Source: Syncephalastrum monosporum B8922 (lineage: Eukaryota > Mucoromycota > Mucoromycetes > Mucorales > Syncephalastraceae). Taken from it: 64,000 nt of DNA. The translations under genes were made by a program, and so were the position numbers. This document shows positions 35,520 through 46,389 of the stretch, one piece after another. Position 1 is the first letter of the stretch, and every line of letters begins with the position of its first letter. A model generated the notes under the pieces. It had not been told where the DNA came from, ran no database searches, and saw only the letters and a list, made by a program, of their open reading frames with translations. Location: NCBI GenBank assembly GCA_000697355.1, contig JNEN01000850.1, positions 1 to 64,000 on the forward strand, given 5' to 3'.

Positions 35520-37707
35520 ATGCCACTGCGCTTGCTCTGGACAGAGCAAAGCACTGTCGAAGGAAATTACGGCGATGGCGGTGCAGGTGCAGAGCTGAAT
35601 CCGCTGGCCATCCACGCTGCCTTGATGTTCACGCTGGTCGGTTCCTGCATCTCCATGATCTCTGTCTGGCTGCACTGGAAAAACTATCGAAAACCCGTAA
35701 GTTGTTCTGTCTCTCCAAACTCGCTCTCACGTTTTGCAGAACCAACAACGGCAAGTCATTCGGATTCTGTGGATGTAAGTTGGAAGGGGCCAAGACGCAA
35801 TGAAGCCAAGATCGTGCCAAGTTTTCTTGTCAAACCCTAACTCTTTTTGCGTGTCTTATTTTTCGGATAGGGTTCCGATCTATGGCTTCAGCACCTACAT
35901 TTCGCTTGTCTCGCTCAACGTGGCCTTCTATGTCGACACTTTTCGGGATATCTATGAGGCCTTTGTCATTTATGCATTTTTCCAGCTCCTGCTCAACAAG
36001 CTGGGCGGCGAACGAGCACTGATCATCATGCTCCACTCCAGACCCCCCACCGAAAACTTCTTTCCGGGCACGCTCTGGTCGCGCGAAATCGACGTTGGTG
36101 ATCCTTACACTTTTCTGTTTGTCAAGCGTGGCATTATCCAGTTTGTCTATGTCAAACCTGCCTTGGCCATCCTGACCATGGTCCTCAAGGCAATCGGTAA
36201 CTACCAGGATGGCGAGATCAGCTGGTCGAGTGCCTACATGTACTTGACTTTTTTTTACAACCTGAGTGTCTGCCTGAGTCTATGGTGCCTCATGGTCTTC
36301 TTTTACGCTACCAAAAAGGATATGACTGGCTTCAGGTAATAAGATGAATGGAAGCATCAATGCGATTCTTACTCAACCATCTCCCCCCCCTTCCATGTAG
36401 ACCGTTGCCTAAATTTCTGTGTGTCAAGGCCATCATTTTCTTTTCGTTCTGGCAGAGCGTCATCATTGCTCTTCTCGTGTCCGTCGGCGCCATACCCGAA
36501 GGAGGTACGCATATAGGAGAATACCTGATCTCAACTAATGTATGTGTCGGTAGAGGGTGAAGAGCACATCTCGGTGGCCATCCAAGACTTTTTGATTTGT
36601 CTCGAAATGGTCCCAGCCGCGATCGCCCACTCGTAAGTTAGACGTAAGCAAAGCCAACGCCCTTATTCATTTAAACATGCTACTAGGTACGCCTTCTCTT
36701 ATGAAGACTACTATGATCCAAGCGTGCACTCGGCACGGATGCCGGTCATGGTGGCCGTCAAGGACTCGTTCGGCATTAAGGACGTCATCATGGACTCGTT
36801 AGATGCCATTCGCGGCAACAAGTTCAACTACCGCTCGTTTGAACCGTCGGAGGGTGTACCCTACATTGGCAGCAGTCGGACATCGCGTATCATGGCTGGC
36901 CTCCGGTACTCGTCGACGACCGCCAAGAAGCATTGGCTTGAACCTGCTCCCGTGTCTCGCTACCTGAGCGCGGGGCGCGGCATGAACGGCGAGATCGTCG
37001 AGGAAGAGCACGAGCCGCTGGCGTTCCCCGATCCGCGGCAGGAAGACGAGGTTGAGTCGCTTTACGAAGCGAGTCGTACGATGGTGTTCGGGGACTACAA
37101 TTATCCCGTGATTGATTTCCGCGCACCGCTTTGGCGCCAGGCACGATACCCAACCCCAAGCACGAGCAGCCGAAGCTATGGCGGCACGGGCCAGACACCG
37201 CGCAACAAGAAGGGCAAGCTGCGCGATCCGTCGTATATCTTGCCTCGCGAGGGATGCGTGGATGTCATTGTCGAGCAGGGCAAGGGCAATTATGTCGTTG
37301 TTCATCCCGACCAGCCTCCTCCGCCGTCCTCCTCCTCGTCCTCTTCGTCTTCTTCGTCGTCCTCACCTTCTCCCCTTCCTCCAAAACCGTCGACACCGCC
37401 ACCACCTCATCGCACGCTCCCACCTCGCCAACGACCCGCTCCTCCTCCACACCCTCCCCATCCACAGCAGCGCTCCTCTGCCACTGAGCGGTTACGGCCG
37501 TCGGTGTCGACCCCACCAGTACCACCCGTGTCCGCCCCATTATCATCAACGCCACCGCCTAACAACCGGTTGCCATCCCCCTCCTCCCCCTCGGCGCTGT
37601 ATAAGGCATTTCCCCAGCCACAATATTCATTCTCGAGCCCTCAGCCTTATGACCGTAGCATAGACGAAGACGAGGAAAGTTTGTTGACAGGGAACGTTTG
37701 GAAGTAA
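35520..37707 (+). CDS. TMEM184 / organic solute transporter alpha family membrane protein
   Basis: Exons 35520-35696, 35740-35774, 35871-36335, 36401-36504, 36554-36632 and 36687-37707 give 626 aa. Residues 1-310 carry seven hydrophobic helices of the Solute_trans_a (Ost-alpha/TMEM184) fold, with family blocks RQVIRILWMVPIYGFSTYIS, YEAFVIYAFFQLLLNKLGGE, VKRGIIQFVYVKPALAI and KFLCVKAIIFFSFWQSV, then the IQDFLICLEMVPAAIAHSYAF helix. The remaining ~310 residues are cytosolic and disordered, with a run of about 14 Ser followed by Pro-rich sequence. Relatives localise to endosomal or vacuolar membranes; the substrate is not predictable from sequence. Confidence 0.93.
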
Positions 37708-38054
37708 GAGGGCTTATGTCATTCGCAATACATTCAATATATACCACTTTTAAACAACCACCACGAACGGACCTTGTGGCCGGGCTTCTCATGAGGTTTG
37801 TCACACGTTTTTATCTCATTTTGGAACGGACTGCATTTCCCGCGAAGGGCCGACTGTTTTGCCCCGTCTACCCTGGTGCTCCGCCCCATTTTTTCTCTCA
37901 TTTTGTCGCGTGCCGCTTGTGAGGTCTGTCCTGTGTCTGGTGTAGTCAATTTTTGTAGCGCGCACAGAACACGTCTGTTTCTTTCCCTTTCTTTCTGACT
38001 TTCTCCTCTTTCTCTTTCCCCCCCCCCACTCTACTGTACTTCTCTTTATTAGCA
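37708..38054. other. Intergenic, cytochrome b5 promoter
   Basis: CT/T-rich sequence from about 37975 to the ATG. Nothing else seen. Confidence 0.5.
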
Positions 38055-38766
38055 ATGGCTACCACCGTGTATTCCCTTGAGCAGGTCGCTGCCCACAACA
38101 CCAAGAACGACCTCTGGGTTACCATCCACAACAAGGTCTACGACATTTCCAAGTTCGTTCAAGAGGTAAGGCGGAATGACATGCACTCGTCGAATCCAAC
38201 ACATTCATTCCACTTTTTTTTGTAGCACCCCGGTGGTAGGTTTCCGTGAATAGACGTTTTTTGGGTAGACACTCACACAATGCACTCCAGGTGAGGAGGT
38301 TCTGCTCGACGAGGCTGGTAAGTGCGATAAGGATAGCTGCCAATACGATTGATGAGAAAAGAGGCTCATTGTGTCACGTGAAGGCAAGGACGCCACCGAG
38401 GCTTTTGAGGATATCGGTCACTCGGACGAAGCCCGCGAGATTCTCGAGAGCTACCGTGTGGGTGAGCTTGATGAGAAGGTAACAGCAGAAACCAACAAGT
38501 TAGAAGGGCTGGCCTTGTCGTTGACCCTTTATTTTCTCAAATAGGACCGCCGAACGAACTACAACTACAACGCCATCCGTGCCGGTGATCTGCCCCAGGA
38601 GAAGTCGTCTGGCTCGTAAGCTGTCAAAATTAAATCACAAGTGAGGTTCGGTGTCGTATATTAACATGGCATATATCATTTTAGTGTGCTCAAGGTCCTC
38701 ATCCCTGCCTTGGCTGTGGCCGGTGCTCTCATCTACAAGTTTGTTCTTGTTCCCCAGAAGCACTAA
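38055..38766 (+). CDS. Cytochrome b5, tail-anchored
   Basis: Exons 38055-38165, 38226-38235, 38291-38317, 38384-38478, 38545-38615 and 38685-38766 give 131 aa. It is a heme electron carrier for ER desaturases, sterol enzymes and P450s. The cytochrome b5 domain occupies residues 1-80, with DLWVTIHNKVYDISKF, the heme-ligand motif HPGGEEVL and the second ligand His in DIGHSDEA. A linker leads to one C-terminal membrane helix (VLKVLIPALAVAGALIYKFVLV) with a short lumenal end. Exon 2 is a 10-nt microexon that encodes the HPG of the heme-ligand motif; the introns flanking it are 60 and 55 bp. Start, length and anchor match fungal microsomal cytochrome b5. Confidence 0.95.
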
Positions 38767-39271
38767 GCTCTCTACTTTATAATAGATCCCCTGTTTTACT
38801 GCGACTGACAATTGCTATGCCTTATGCATGTATGTATGTATGTATGTATGTATGTATGTATGTATGTATGTATGTATGTATGTGTGTATGTGTGTGTGTA
38901 TGTGTGTGTGTGTGTAAGTAGCAGTGGTTAGTACTGCTCATGGAGGGGGGGGGAACAAGAGAATGCTTGACAGCAGTTTATTATTATTATTATTACAGAC
39001 CACCATTATTTTTGGTAGACCGACAGGCAACGTCGATCCGCTGTCTCATCTGTCTGGGGTTGGAGTGCCACAAAGCGAAAGAGAGAGGGGTGATTTTCCA
39101 TCGGCCGGTCTGCTTTATATTTTTTATATTTTGTAACCTCCCTCTTTTTATCTTTTTATCTTTCTATCTTTCATTATCATTCGCACTTTGATATATACGC
39201 GGATCGCGCTTTATTCGTTCCCTACTTCTATACCCCCCCTTCCCCCATAGTCGAAATCGCCATCTAAACGA
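38767..39271. other. Intergenic with microsatellites
   Basis: Contains the tetranucleotide repeat at 38827-38915, a TTA/ATT repeat at about 38976-38993 and T-rich sequence before the next gene. No coding signal. Confidence 0.6.
38827..38915. repeat. (ATGT)n tetranucleotide microsatellite grading into (TG)n
   Basis: About 13 near-perfect ATGT units followed by mixed TGTG/TATG units, just downstream of the cytochrome b5 stop. Confidence 0.95.
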
Positions 39272-40756
39272 ATGAGCTTTCTCGATCCAGAAAACTTGTA
39301 CGTCCTTGTTCATCAGATCTTGTTCCTGCTCACTGGGCTCGTCACCACGCTTGGTATTCAGTGGATTTTCTATGCTGGTGCTGCTAGTAAGTCTCTGTTC
39401 CCTATCGATATATAAATAGATAGATAGATATCCTATATGTCAACGGCTTATGATCATATCGCTTACGAACGACATCATTATTAGCCGGTGACAGCTACCT
39501 GACGCAGTTGGCCATGTACATTGGCATGGTGCTTGTCGGTCTCATCATTCCTGTCATTCTCGCACGAGCCAAGCGTGACCAGGCCAAATATGCCGCTGTT
39601 CCCACCGCTGAAGAAGACGAGGTAAGAACATGAATTATCCATGTCAACGGAAGAACAGTGGCTCAGATATTTGTCCTAGGCGAATATTAGCATGGATGTC
39701 CTCGACGACACGGAGAAACCAGTAGCAGCACAGCAAACCACCATCAGCGACGGCCCCATCCAGCAAAAGTCCATCTTCAAGCTGGCTGTCCTGGACGTGG
39801 TTGCCAATTTTTGTGTCACTGTCGGCTTCTCCATCGTCGGAAGCGGCGTAAGTAGGGATTGTTTGGGTTAGAGATTAGTTGGGCCAGTCAGGCTGACACG
39901 AAGGTATAGATGTACCAAGTCATCTATAGCAGTATTGTCATATGGTGCGCCATCCTCACCTACTTCTTGATGGGTCGCACGCTGACCAGGTGGCAATGGC
40001 TCGCCATCTTTGGTACCTCGGCTGGTTTGGCCGTAAGCTCGCTGGGTGTGCAGGACGACTCGCAAGAAGGTACCCACGCCGCCAAACTCTTGGTTGGCAC
40101 CCTGCTCACCGTCGGTGGTACTTTCTTCTATGGTAAGTAAATAAAGTATGTGTGCTCATGTAGCTTGGCTAAAAATCAAATGCACGTCAGCCTGCGTCTA
40201 TGTTTATTCAGACCATATCCTGTCCAAACAAATCCCGCCGCCGCTGCCTGCGCGCGTCTGCTTCCACACTGGCATTTACGGCACTGTCATTTCCACCCTC
40301 TGGGTCGCCATCTATACCCTGCCGCGCTTCGATGAAATGGTGCACCTCGCCCCCTCTACAAATGTCACTGCTGTCCTTGCCATGTATCTGTTTGTATGTT
40401 TGGGCAATGCCTTGCACTCTTGGAACTACTATGAGCTCGTCGATCGCACCGGAAATGTAAGTCAGATTGTATCACGTGACATTTATCCTCACATCTTGAG
40501 ACAATGTTGTGCAGGTGGCAACGGGTATCCTTCAGGGTCTGCGTGCTATCTTGGTGTATATCCTGAGTCACGCCTGGTTCTGCTCGAACGACTCTGCACA
40601 ATGTAAGAGAAAGAAGCATTGCTTGACACGTCATGCTCACATCCCCTACCCTGCATAGGCTTCACTGTCTACAAAGGGCTTGGATCCGTCATGGTCATCA
40701 GCTGTGTACTTTTATTCACTGTAGGAGGCAAACGAGTGAAAAAAGTAGCTTCATAA
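39272..40756 (+). CDS. Drug/metabolite transporter superfamily protein (SLC35F-like)
   Basis: Exons 39272-39386, 39485-39621, 39680-39847, 39910-40132, 40191-40456, 40515-40602 and 40659-40756 give 364 aa. About ten hydrophobic helices: VLVHQILFLLTGLVTTLGIQW, YIGMVLVGLIIPVILA, LAVLDVVANFCVTVGFSIVGSG, YQVIYSSIVIWCAILTYFLMGR, WLAIFGTSAGLAVSSLG, LLVGTLLTVGGTFFYACVYVY and others up to the C-terminus. A cytosolic acidic loop lies between helices 2 and 3. The repeat YQVIYSSIVIW..L...RTLTRWQW matches the first EamA half of SLC35F/SLC35G-type proteins, and MYLFVCLGNALHSWNYY belongs to the second. The C-terminus is a short basic tail. The substrate is unknown (nucleotide-sugar or thiamine-like are options). 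Confidence 0.85.
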
Positions 40757-41219
40757 GAAAACATAGAACATTATCCTTCGCACATCTCATTTCAGCTGTC
40801 ATTTCTCTCTGGTTGTCTAGCTAGCGAAATATATCATACTGTTTGTCCATACACCCTGTGTCATACATCACAACATCGCAACAGACCTTTTTTGCATCTG
40901 CTGTAGCGCATAACGATAAGTCCGCTTTGTCGACGTACAACTCAGCACCTTTAGATGCAAGCTAGTGCCACCGTAAATTGGGTTTGTACCCTTACCAGGA
41001 TTCTTCACACCGGCGTGTGACACGACGTGGCTCAGTCACTTTGGCGAAGCATGTGATTCGCGTTTTCTGTAATGAACGGTGCAGAAAATACAATTCTCCT
41101 CCGATACCCGCTCGCAAGACCTGCTAAAGCGGTGGCTCAGTCGCCCTTTGTTCGCGCAACAGTTACCCAAAGGTCATGTCTTTAATAAACTAAATCAGGA
41201 GTACGGGTACACACAAATT
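40757..41219. other. Intergenic, promoter of kelch-protein gene
   Basis: No coding signal seen; ends in the TATA box described separately. Confidence 0.5.
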
Positions 41220-41227
41220 TATATAAA
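41220..41227 (+). promoter_or_regulatory. TATA box of the kelch-protein gene
   Basis: TATATAAA lies 46 bp before the ATG at 41266, in a short leader. Confidence 0.6.
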
Positions 41228-41265
41228 GCAAAAGACTCCCTCCTTCAGTTCGTGCCCGCACACCA

Positions 41266-43199
41266 ATGGTTACCAAGGTGCTTTTATTATGCCTCGTTCT
41301 TGCCGTGGCTGTCACTGGCGTCGACGTTCCACCCCCAACAAATGCTAGACTCATGAACTCGGGCAGTGTCCCTGAAGGGCGATATGGACAGGGTATATTA
41401 ATTAGGCCTCTGCAATCCTATCTGCGGGGTGGTGTATCTCTAAAATCCCGAACACAACTCATCCCATTCTGTGTCTTTATTCAATAGGCTGTGTCGCTCT
41501 GTGGGATGGCATCTACTGCTATGGTGGGGGTGCAAAGTACGCCCAGAAGCCAGACAAGACGTTTGGTGATTTCTGGATGCTACTTTTTGGCAATTCTGTA
41601 GACGTTACAGATCTCAGTAATTCCTGGTACGAGGTCAACGCCACGGACAACTACAGCGGCGCACAAGCGACAGCCTTTATGGCCGTCGCCGACTGGCCTG
41701 ACAATGGCATGTGGATACATGACGGCACAGGGCCGTCGCTGAACGGCAGTCTACTCCTGACAGATCCCGGCCTAATATATGATAGCAACTACACGCATTG
41801 GAACATATTTGGTTCCTCTGATTATGATATACAGACTGGTATTCATTTATCGGGTGCTGCTCAAATGTACGTATGAAAACTTTCCTGGATGAGACAGACA
41901 CAAACAATCAAGCTCTACTACACGTGTATAGGTCGATGCTTCCCGCTGTCGTCGACGGCAGAGGTCTATATGGCTACCTTTGGGGTGGTATTGGGTATGC
42001 TGTCCGCCGTAGTGATAGTCAGGAGACCGACCTTGTAATGATTCTTGTTACTTCACATAGATACCAGCTCAGGGATTTTTACAATGGATCCTCGTATAAT
42101 GGAAGTGTGTACTCAGACGACAAGATGCACAAATACGCAAATGGGGTACGTATTTACAATATAATGTATCTATGTCTAAATGTACGCCTACCCCTTTCTC
42201 CTAATTACGAAGCTGTATAGCTATAAAGGGGAATGGGATGATAGCACACCGAGCTCATCAGAGCATAATGTGCCTACTCGCTTCGGTCACTCTGCCGTGT
42301 ACCATAAGAGTAAAAGAGAACGTATCTTCTACTTTGGCGGTTTCCAGTTCCAGCAAGCAGGAGGATTCGCACCTGCGGACATGAAGGAGATCGTCGTTTA
42401 CGACACGGATCATGAGACGTTCCAGACCATTTCGGCAGACGGCGACATTCCTACAGGTCGCTATTTACATACAACTACTCTACGTAAGTGAAGACAGCAC
42501 TTGGTCGAGATTCGTCTCATCAAAATGTACAGTACCAAACAATACGATTCTTTTATTTGGTGGTACCGACAGTAAGCTTTTTTACGGCCGCATTCTAATG
42601 CAGAATACTGATATACTTGTGTATATCCAGACATCACTCATGGACCCCTTGATGATGCTTTTTACGCAATTGATGTTGCAAACAAAAGTGAGACGGACTC
42701 TACGCCGACATTTACTTATCGGAAGATTGAGCTTCCTAAAGGCGATTATGCTGCAACACCACGCTTTGGCCATTCCAGTAAGACACTATGCTCTGTTCTA
42801 CAAGCTTCATGAATGAATTTCATTTATTAAATGCCCTCGTCTTTGTGTAGGTGTCCTTATCGAAGATCGCTATCTGTTTATAATCATGGGGAAAAACGGT
42901 AGCGATGATGCGAGCTATCAGAATGGCTTTCATATTCTGGATACATACGACTACACTTGGCAGGAGGTATACTGGCCCTCGTGGTGGTATGCTGTTACTC
43001 AAAAGAAACTATCGAGTGGTGCCATTGCCGGTATTGTCGTGGGTGTCGTCGTCGGGGTGAGTCCGAAAAGAGATGCTTGGAGAAAACGATACATATTTGA
43101 TTCTTACAAATGCGTTGCCGTAAACAGGTTGGTCTCATTGCAGGCCTCATCGCTTTCTTTTTCATACGAAGAAGAAAACAAAGATACAGCGGCGTGTAG
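41266..43199 (+). CDS. Kelch-repeat type I membrane protein
   Basis: Exons 41266-41392, 41488-41866, 41932-42145, 42213-42483, 42533-42571, 42631-42777, 42851-43056 and 43128-43199 give 484 aa. A signal peptide (residues 1-18) is followed by about six kelch-type beta-propeller blades, seen as repeated segments such as CVALWDGIYCYGGG, TRFGHSAVYHKSKRERIFYFGGF, GRYLHTTTL, NTILLFGGTD and TPRFGHSSVLIEDRYLFIIMG. Several N-glycosylation sequons (for example NGS and NYT) sit in the lumenal/extracellular part. One membrane helix (AGIVVGVVVGVGLIAGLIAFFFI, preceded by GAIAG) and a short basic tail RRRKQRYSGV end the protein. Relatives in fungi are poorly characterised surface proteins. Intron 4 could use more than one acceptor; the chosen ones keep propeller blades in frame. 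Confidence 0.85.
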
Positions 43200-43663
43200 C
43201 AGGCTATAAACTCATACTATATATATACTCTCCTACCTGTCTCTGTTTCCAACCGTTAATAATATACTGTACATCTAAATATATCTGAAGTCGATTCACT
43301 GTTGTAAACTCTCGGAATTATACAAGGCGCCTGAATATACTTACCAGGTATACGCGTCGCCGTAGAATCCCTTCAAGTCTTGAATCCTGGATAAGCATAA
43401 CAGAAGGCGCAGTCATTTCCCACAAATATAGAAAACACTGTGGAATGTAGTAGAGGCACATCATCAATTTGTTCCCGAAATGAATTGAGAAAACGTAGAG
43501 CATTACTTCACAATGCACTGTATTATAATATAACCATGGTATATGACAGACCGTGTGATGCCATAGATAAAAAGCTGATTAGCGGGGCTGCCGCTCAGCT
43601 GGAAAAAAAATTCAAAGACAAATGCGGAAGGATGGGCCAAAAATTGTTCAATAGCTTACAACA
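43200..43663. other. Intergenic, promoter of the NOL8-like gene
   Basis: A plus-strand frame upstream of 43664 continues into the gene but is not needed for it, and shows no similarity. No other feature seen. Confidence 0.45.
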
Positions 43664-45225
43664 ATGTCAAACGACGGTAAGCGTTGCAGTTCAGAGCCTA
43701 CGGATCATAATGCTCATACCATACTTCTCATTTAAGACGAATCTGTTCAAAAGCGTATTTATATTGGTGGTCTTCACGAGAGTATCGATGATAAACAAAT
43801 TCATGATCGCTTCGATCGTTTTGGGAAAATCTCCCAGATCTCGATCGCTAAAGATATGGAGGGTAAGCAAACGCAACTTTCGTAGACGGGATCGATTCTC
43901 ATTCGAACGTCTCGATTTATTCTAGGGAAATGTCGTGGATTCGGTCATATGTCAATCACAACAACTGAGAACCAGTGGAAAAAATGTATATGACTCTCGA
44001 TATTTCTTCTACCTCCTGACACTTACGCGCAAATCAATTCTAATAGGCATCTCCAGTTACAACAAGACAAAGTGGAAAGGTTCTATTTTGATACTCGAGA
44101 ACGCAAAGGACGACTACCTGGAATTACGGAGGAAGCAAGCTGAAGCTGAGGCACGTGCACTTGAGTCACCACGACGAGAACGAACACGGAAACGATTAGC
44201 CCTCGGTGGTCCCGTACGCCACGCCAAAAATATGAACGTCGTCACTGATAACAACATGGGCAAACGTCGCGGATGGCAACGTGGTCGCTATGGCAGGGCC
44301 ATTGCGGTTGTACGTTTGAAACGGCCAGATGGCACCATGGTAAGAAGGATGAAAATATTGCTAGAACAGATGGAATAACAACTATCTAGATTGTGTACGA
44401 TCCGAGTCATTATAAAAATAGCCTCACCAAATTTGATGAGCCGGAAGCAAGTTATAGTAGAGCAGTGCGGCCACCACCGGAGGAGGAAGATGAGCCGATG
44501 CAAGATACCCACGACAAAGAAATTTCAAATAGAGGTAATGTCGTCTGTGTGGTGCATGCATGCCTTCAGGCTCAGCCATTAACACCCCCTTCAAAGATAT
44601 GGAGACATCAGTGGTAGCGACGCCCCCTGTGTCCGATGAGAAGCATTTTGCTGTCAATGTAAACCTAAAGCCCTTGTTCGGCGGGAATGGTAATAGAAGA
44701 AGAAAGAAATGGCGCATAAATGAGGTCCTCATATTAACAACCCCTCGCCCCTTGATAGACGAGCCATTCAAATTGTTTGGCAACGACGATAACGAGGCAG
44801 AAATAGAACACGACAACGAAAACAGCTTCGCGGCCTCGTTCGCCCCATCTCAACACAAAGAGGTATTATGACCGGACATGTATGCAAAAATATTAACGTT
44901 GAAACATAGGCTGAGTTAGGAGTTATGTTCTTCTTTCATCATGACGACCCGGATCTTATGGATCGGTAAGAGCGCAAAAAGGGCTCGAAGACGGCAGCTA
45001 ATCAACGGATACGTATCATGTAGGAGTTGCTTCCAGTATGATGCAGATGGCCCGTTCCAGCGCCAACCAGAGTAAGCACCAATCAGGGATGTGAACCGAA
45101 GTATTTATCTTTCCCATAGGTATGAGGCACGATGGCGTGAAGGACGCAAAGCAATAGCAGAGATAGTCCGGAAACAACGCAAGAGTGCCGTCCGATTCCA
45201 GCGCAAAAAAGAAAATGTGAAATAA
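43664..45225 (+). CDS. RRM-containing nucleolar protein, NOL8-like
   Basis: Exons 43664-43676, 43737-43862, 43926-43985, 44047-44339, 44390-44534, 44597-44862, 44910-44965, 45024-45071 and 45120-45225 give 370 aa. Residues 8-95 form one RRM: RNP2-like RIYIGGL, FDRFGKISQISIAKD, RNP1-like KCRGFGHMSI, then a C-terminal strand (WKGSILILENAKDDYLELRR). A basic, Arg-rich region follows, then acidic and Asn-rich spacers, an FFFHHDDPDLMDR block, and a basic C-terminal helix (EARWREGRKAIAEIVRKQRK). The combination of an N-terminal RRM with a long basic/acidic tail ending in that block matches NOL8-type proteins involved in ribosome biogenesis. The nine-exon model is fully in phase; the first exon codes for four residues. 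Confidence 0.8.
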
Positions 45226-45311
45226 AATATAACATGGTAATAAACCATGTTGGGTTTCATTTCAAGTTCAGTACCATGCGAACGAAATTTCTTTGTCGTG
45301 TCTACCTCGCA

Positions 45312-45318
45312 TATATAA
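45312..45318 (+). promoter_or_regulatory. TATA-like element of the HMG-box gene
   Basis: TATATAA, 88 bp upstream of the ATG at 45406. Confidence 0.45.
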
Positions 45319-45405
45319 GCCTATGTGCCATACCCGATTTTTGACATCTTATATCTTAGCCCATATACATATCTATATATCTATCCACCTATTATACATA
45401 CCACA

Positions 45406-46185
45406 ATGGCTAAAAAAAATGCGAATCACATCAGTCGTCCGATGAATTGCTTTCTCGCCTACCGTCTTGAGAAACAGAGCGAGATCACAGCGCGCTTTCC
45501 GGAGGCAAATCACCGAGATATCTCCAAAATCGTGGCCAAGTGGTGGCGCGACTTGCCTGAGGAGAAGAAACAGCCTTACCGTGACCGTGCTCGCCAGGCT
45601 AAGGAGGAACACCAACGTCTTTTCCCGGACTATAAGTTTCGCCCCCAGAAACGCACCAAGACGCGCCAGTACGTTATGAAGAAGAAGCAGGACCCTAAAC
45701 TGCTGCGCATGATGTCGGAGCAGCCCTCGGCTCAAGTCACCATGGCACCATCACCGCACTTGGCTGCCACGGTGCCATCGCCTTCGCCCACCATATACCC
45801 TGCCACGCCCCAGAAGCTGAGCGACGTTGAGGATTCGTTGGTCAAACTCGACTATGCCGGGCCAACTTCCGAATACGCTTACAATTATCACTATTATGAT
45901 CATTACCATCAATTACTGGCACAACCACAGCAGCAGCACCAACAGCAACAGCAGCCCCTATCATTTCTGTACCACACCTACCTTCACCCAAACCCGGCTA
46001 CTTTCATGACACATCTCCAACCCCGGGTCTATCCCACCAGAGGACCATATCGATTAGAGAATCCTTTTCTGCCTCCCGGTTATGAAGATAAGGATTCCAC
46101 CCTGCAATGCATCACACCAGCCATGCTGTCGCTCGAGAGTAATCATCCGCAAAACTATCCCGGTTTCGCTTTTATCCATCACTAA
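45406..46185 (+). CDS. HMG-box transcription factor, MATA_HMG type
   Basis: Single exon, 259 aa. Residues 5-80 are an HMG box of the sequence-specific MATA/SOX class: HISRPMNCFLAYRLEKQSEI, then FPEANHRDISKIVAKWWRDL and EKKQPYRDRARQAKEEHQRLFPDYKFRPQKR. The N-terminal RPMNCFLAYR, the NHRDIS turn and PDYKF(R/Y)P(Q/R) ending are typical of fungal mating-type HMG proteins and their relatives. The rest is Gln/Pro/Tyr-rich and probably an activation region (a Gln/His run near residues 178-192). An upstream in-frame ATG (45325) lies close after the TATA box; 45406 is chosen because the HMG box begins soon after it. Neighbours are the NOL8-like and iPGM genes, not tptA or rnhA of the Mucorales sex locus. 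The gene has no intron, unlike almost all others here. Confidence 0.9.
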   Translation: MAKKNANHISRPMNCFLAYRLEKQSEITARFPEANHRDISKIVAKWWRDLPEEKKQPYRDRARQAKEEHQRLFPDYKFRPQKRTKTRQYVMKKKQDPKLLRMMSEQPSAQVTMAPSPHLAATVPSPSPTIYPATPQKLSDVEDSLVKLDYAGPTSEYAYNYHYYDHYHQLLAQPQQQHQQQQQPLSFLYHTYLHPNPATFMTHLQPRVYPTRGPYRLENPFLPPGYEDKDSTLQCITPAMLSLESNHPQNYPGFAFIHH

Positions 46186-46389
46186 TTCCGTTCCTGCACT
46201 ACCTGTGTACTGTATATGCTTATCTTGGTTCATGTCTCGTTCACTCATACCCACACCCATACATGTGATATACATGACTTCCATTTCCATCGTAAAATAG
46301 ACTGTGCAAACTACTAATAGAGACTTATGAACACCCGCAATGGGTCAGATGCGTAAACATCCTATATATAAACAATTGAATTACAACGT

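Noticed and set aside
39272..46185. Sex locus made of a transporter near an HMG gene
   Set aside because: The transporter at 39272 is SLC35F-like, not the triose-phosphate transporter of the Mucorales sex locus; it lies 5 kb away with two unrelated genes between, and no RNA helicase of the rnhA type is next to the HMG gene.
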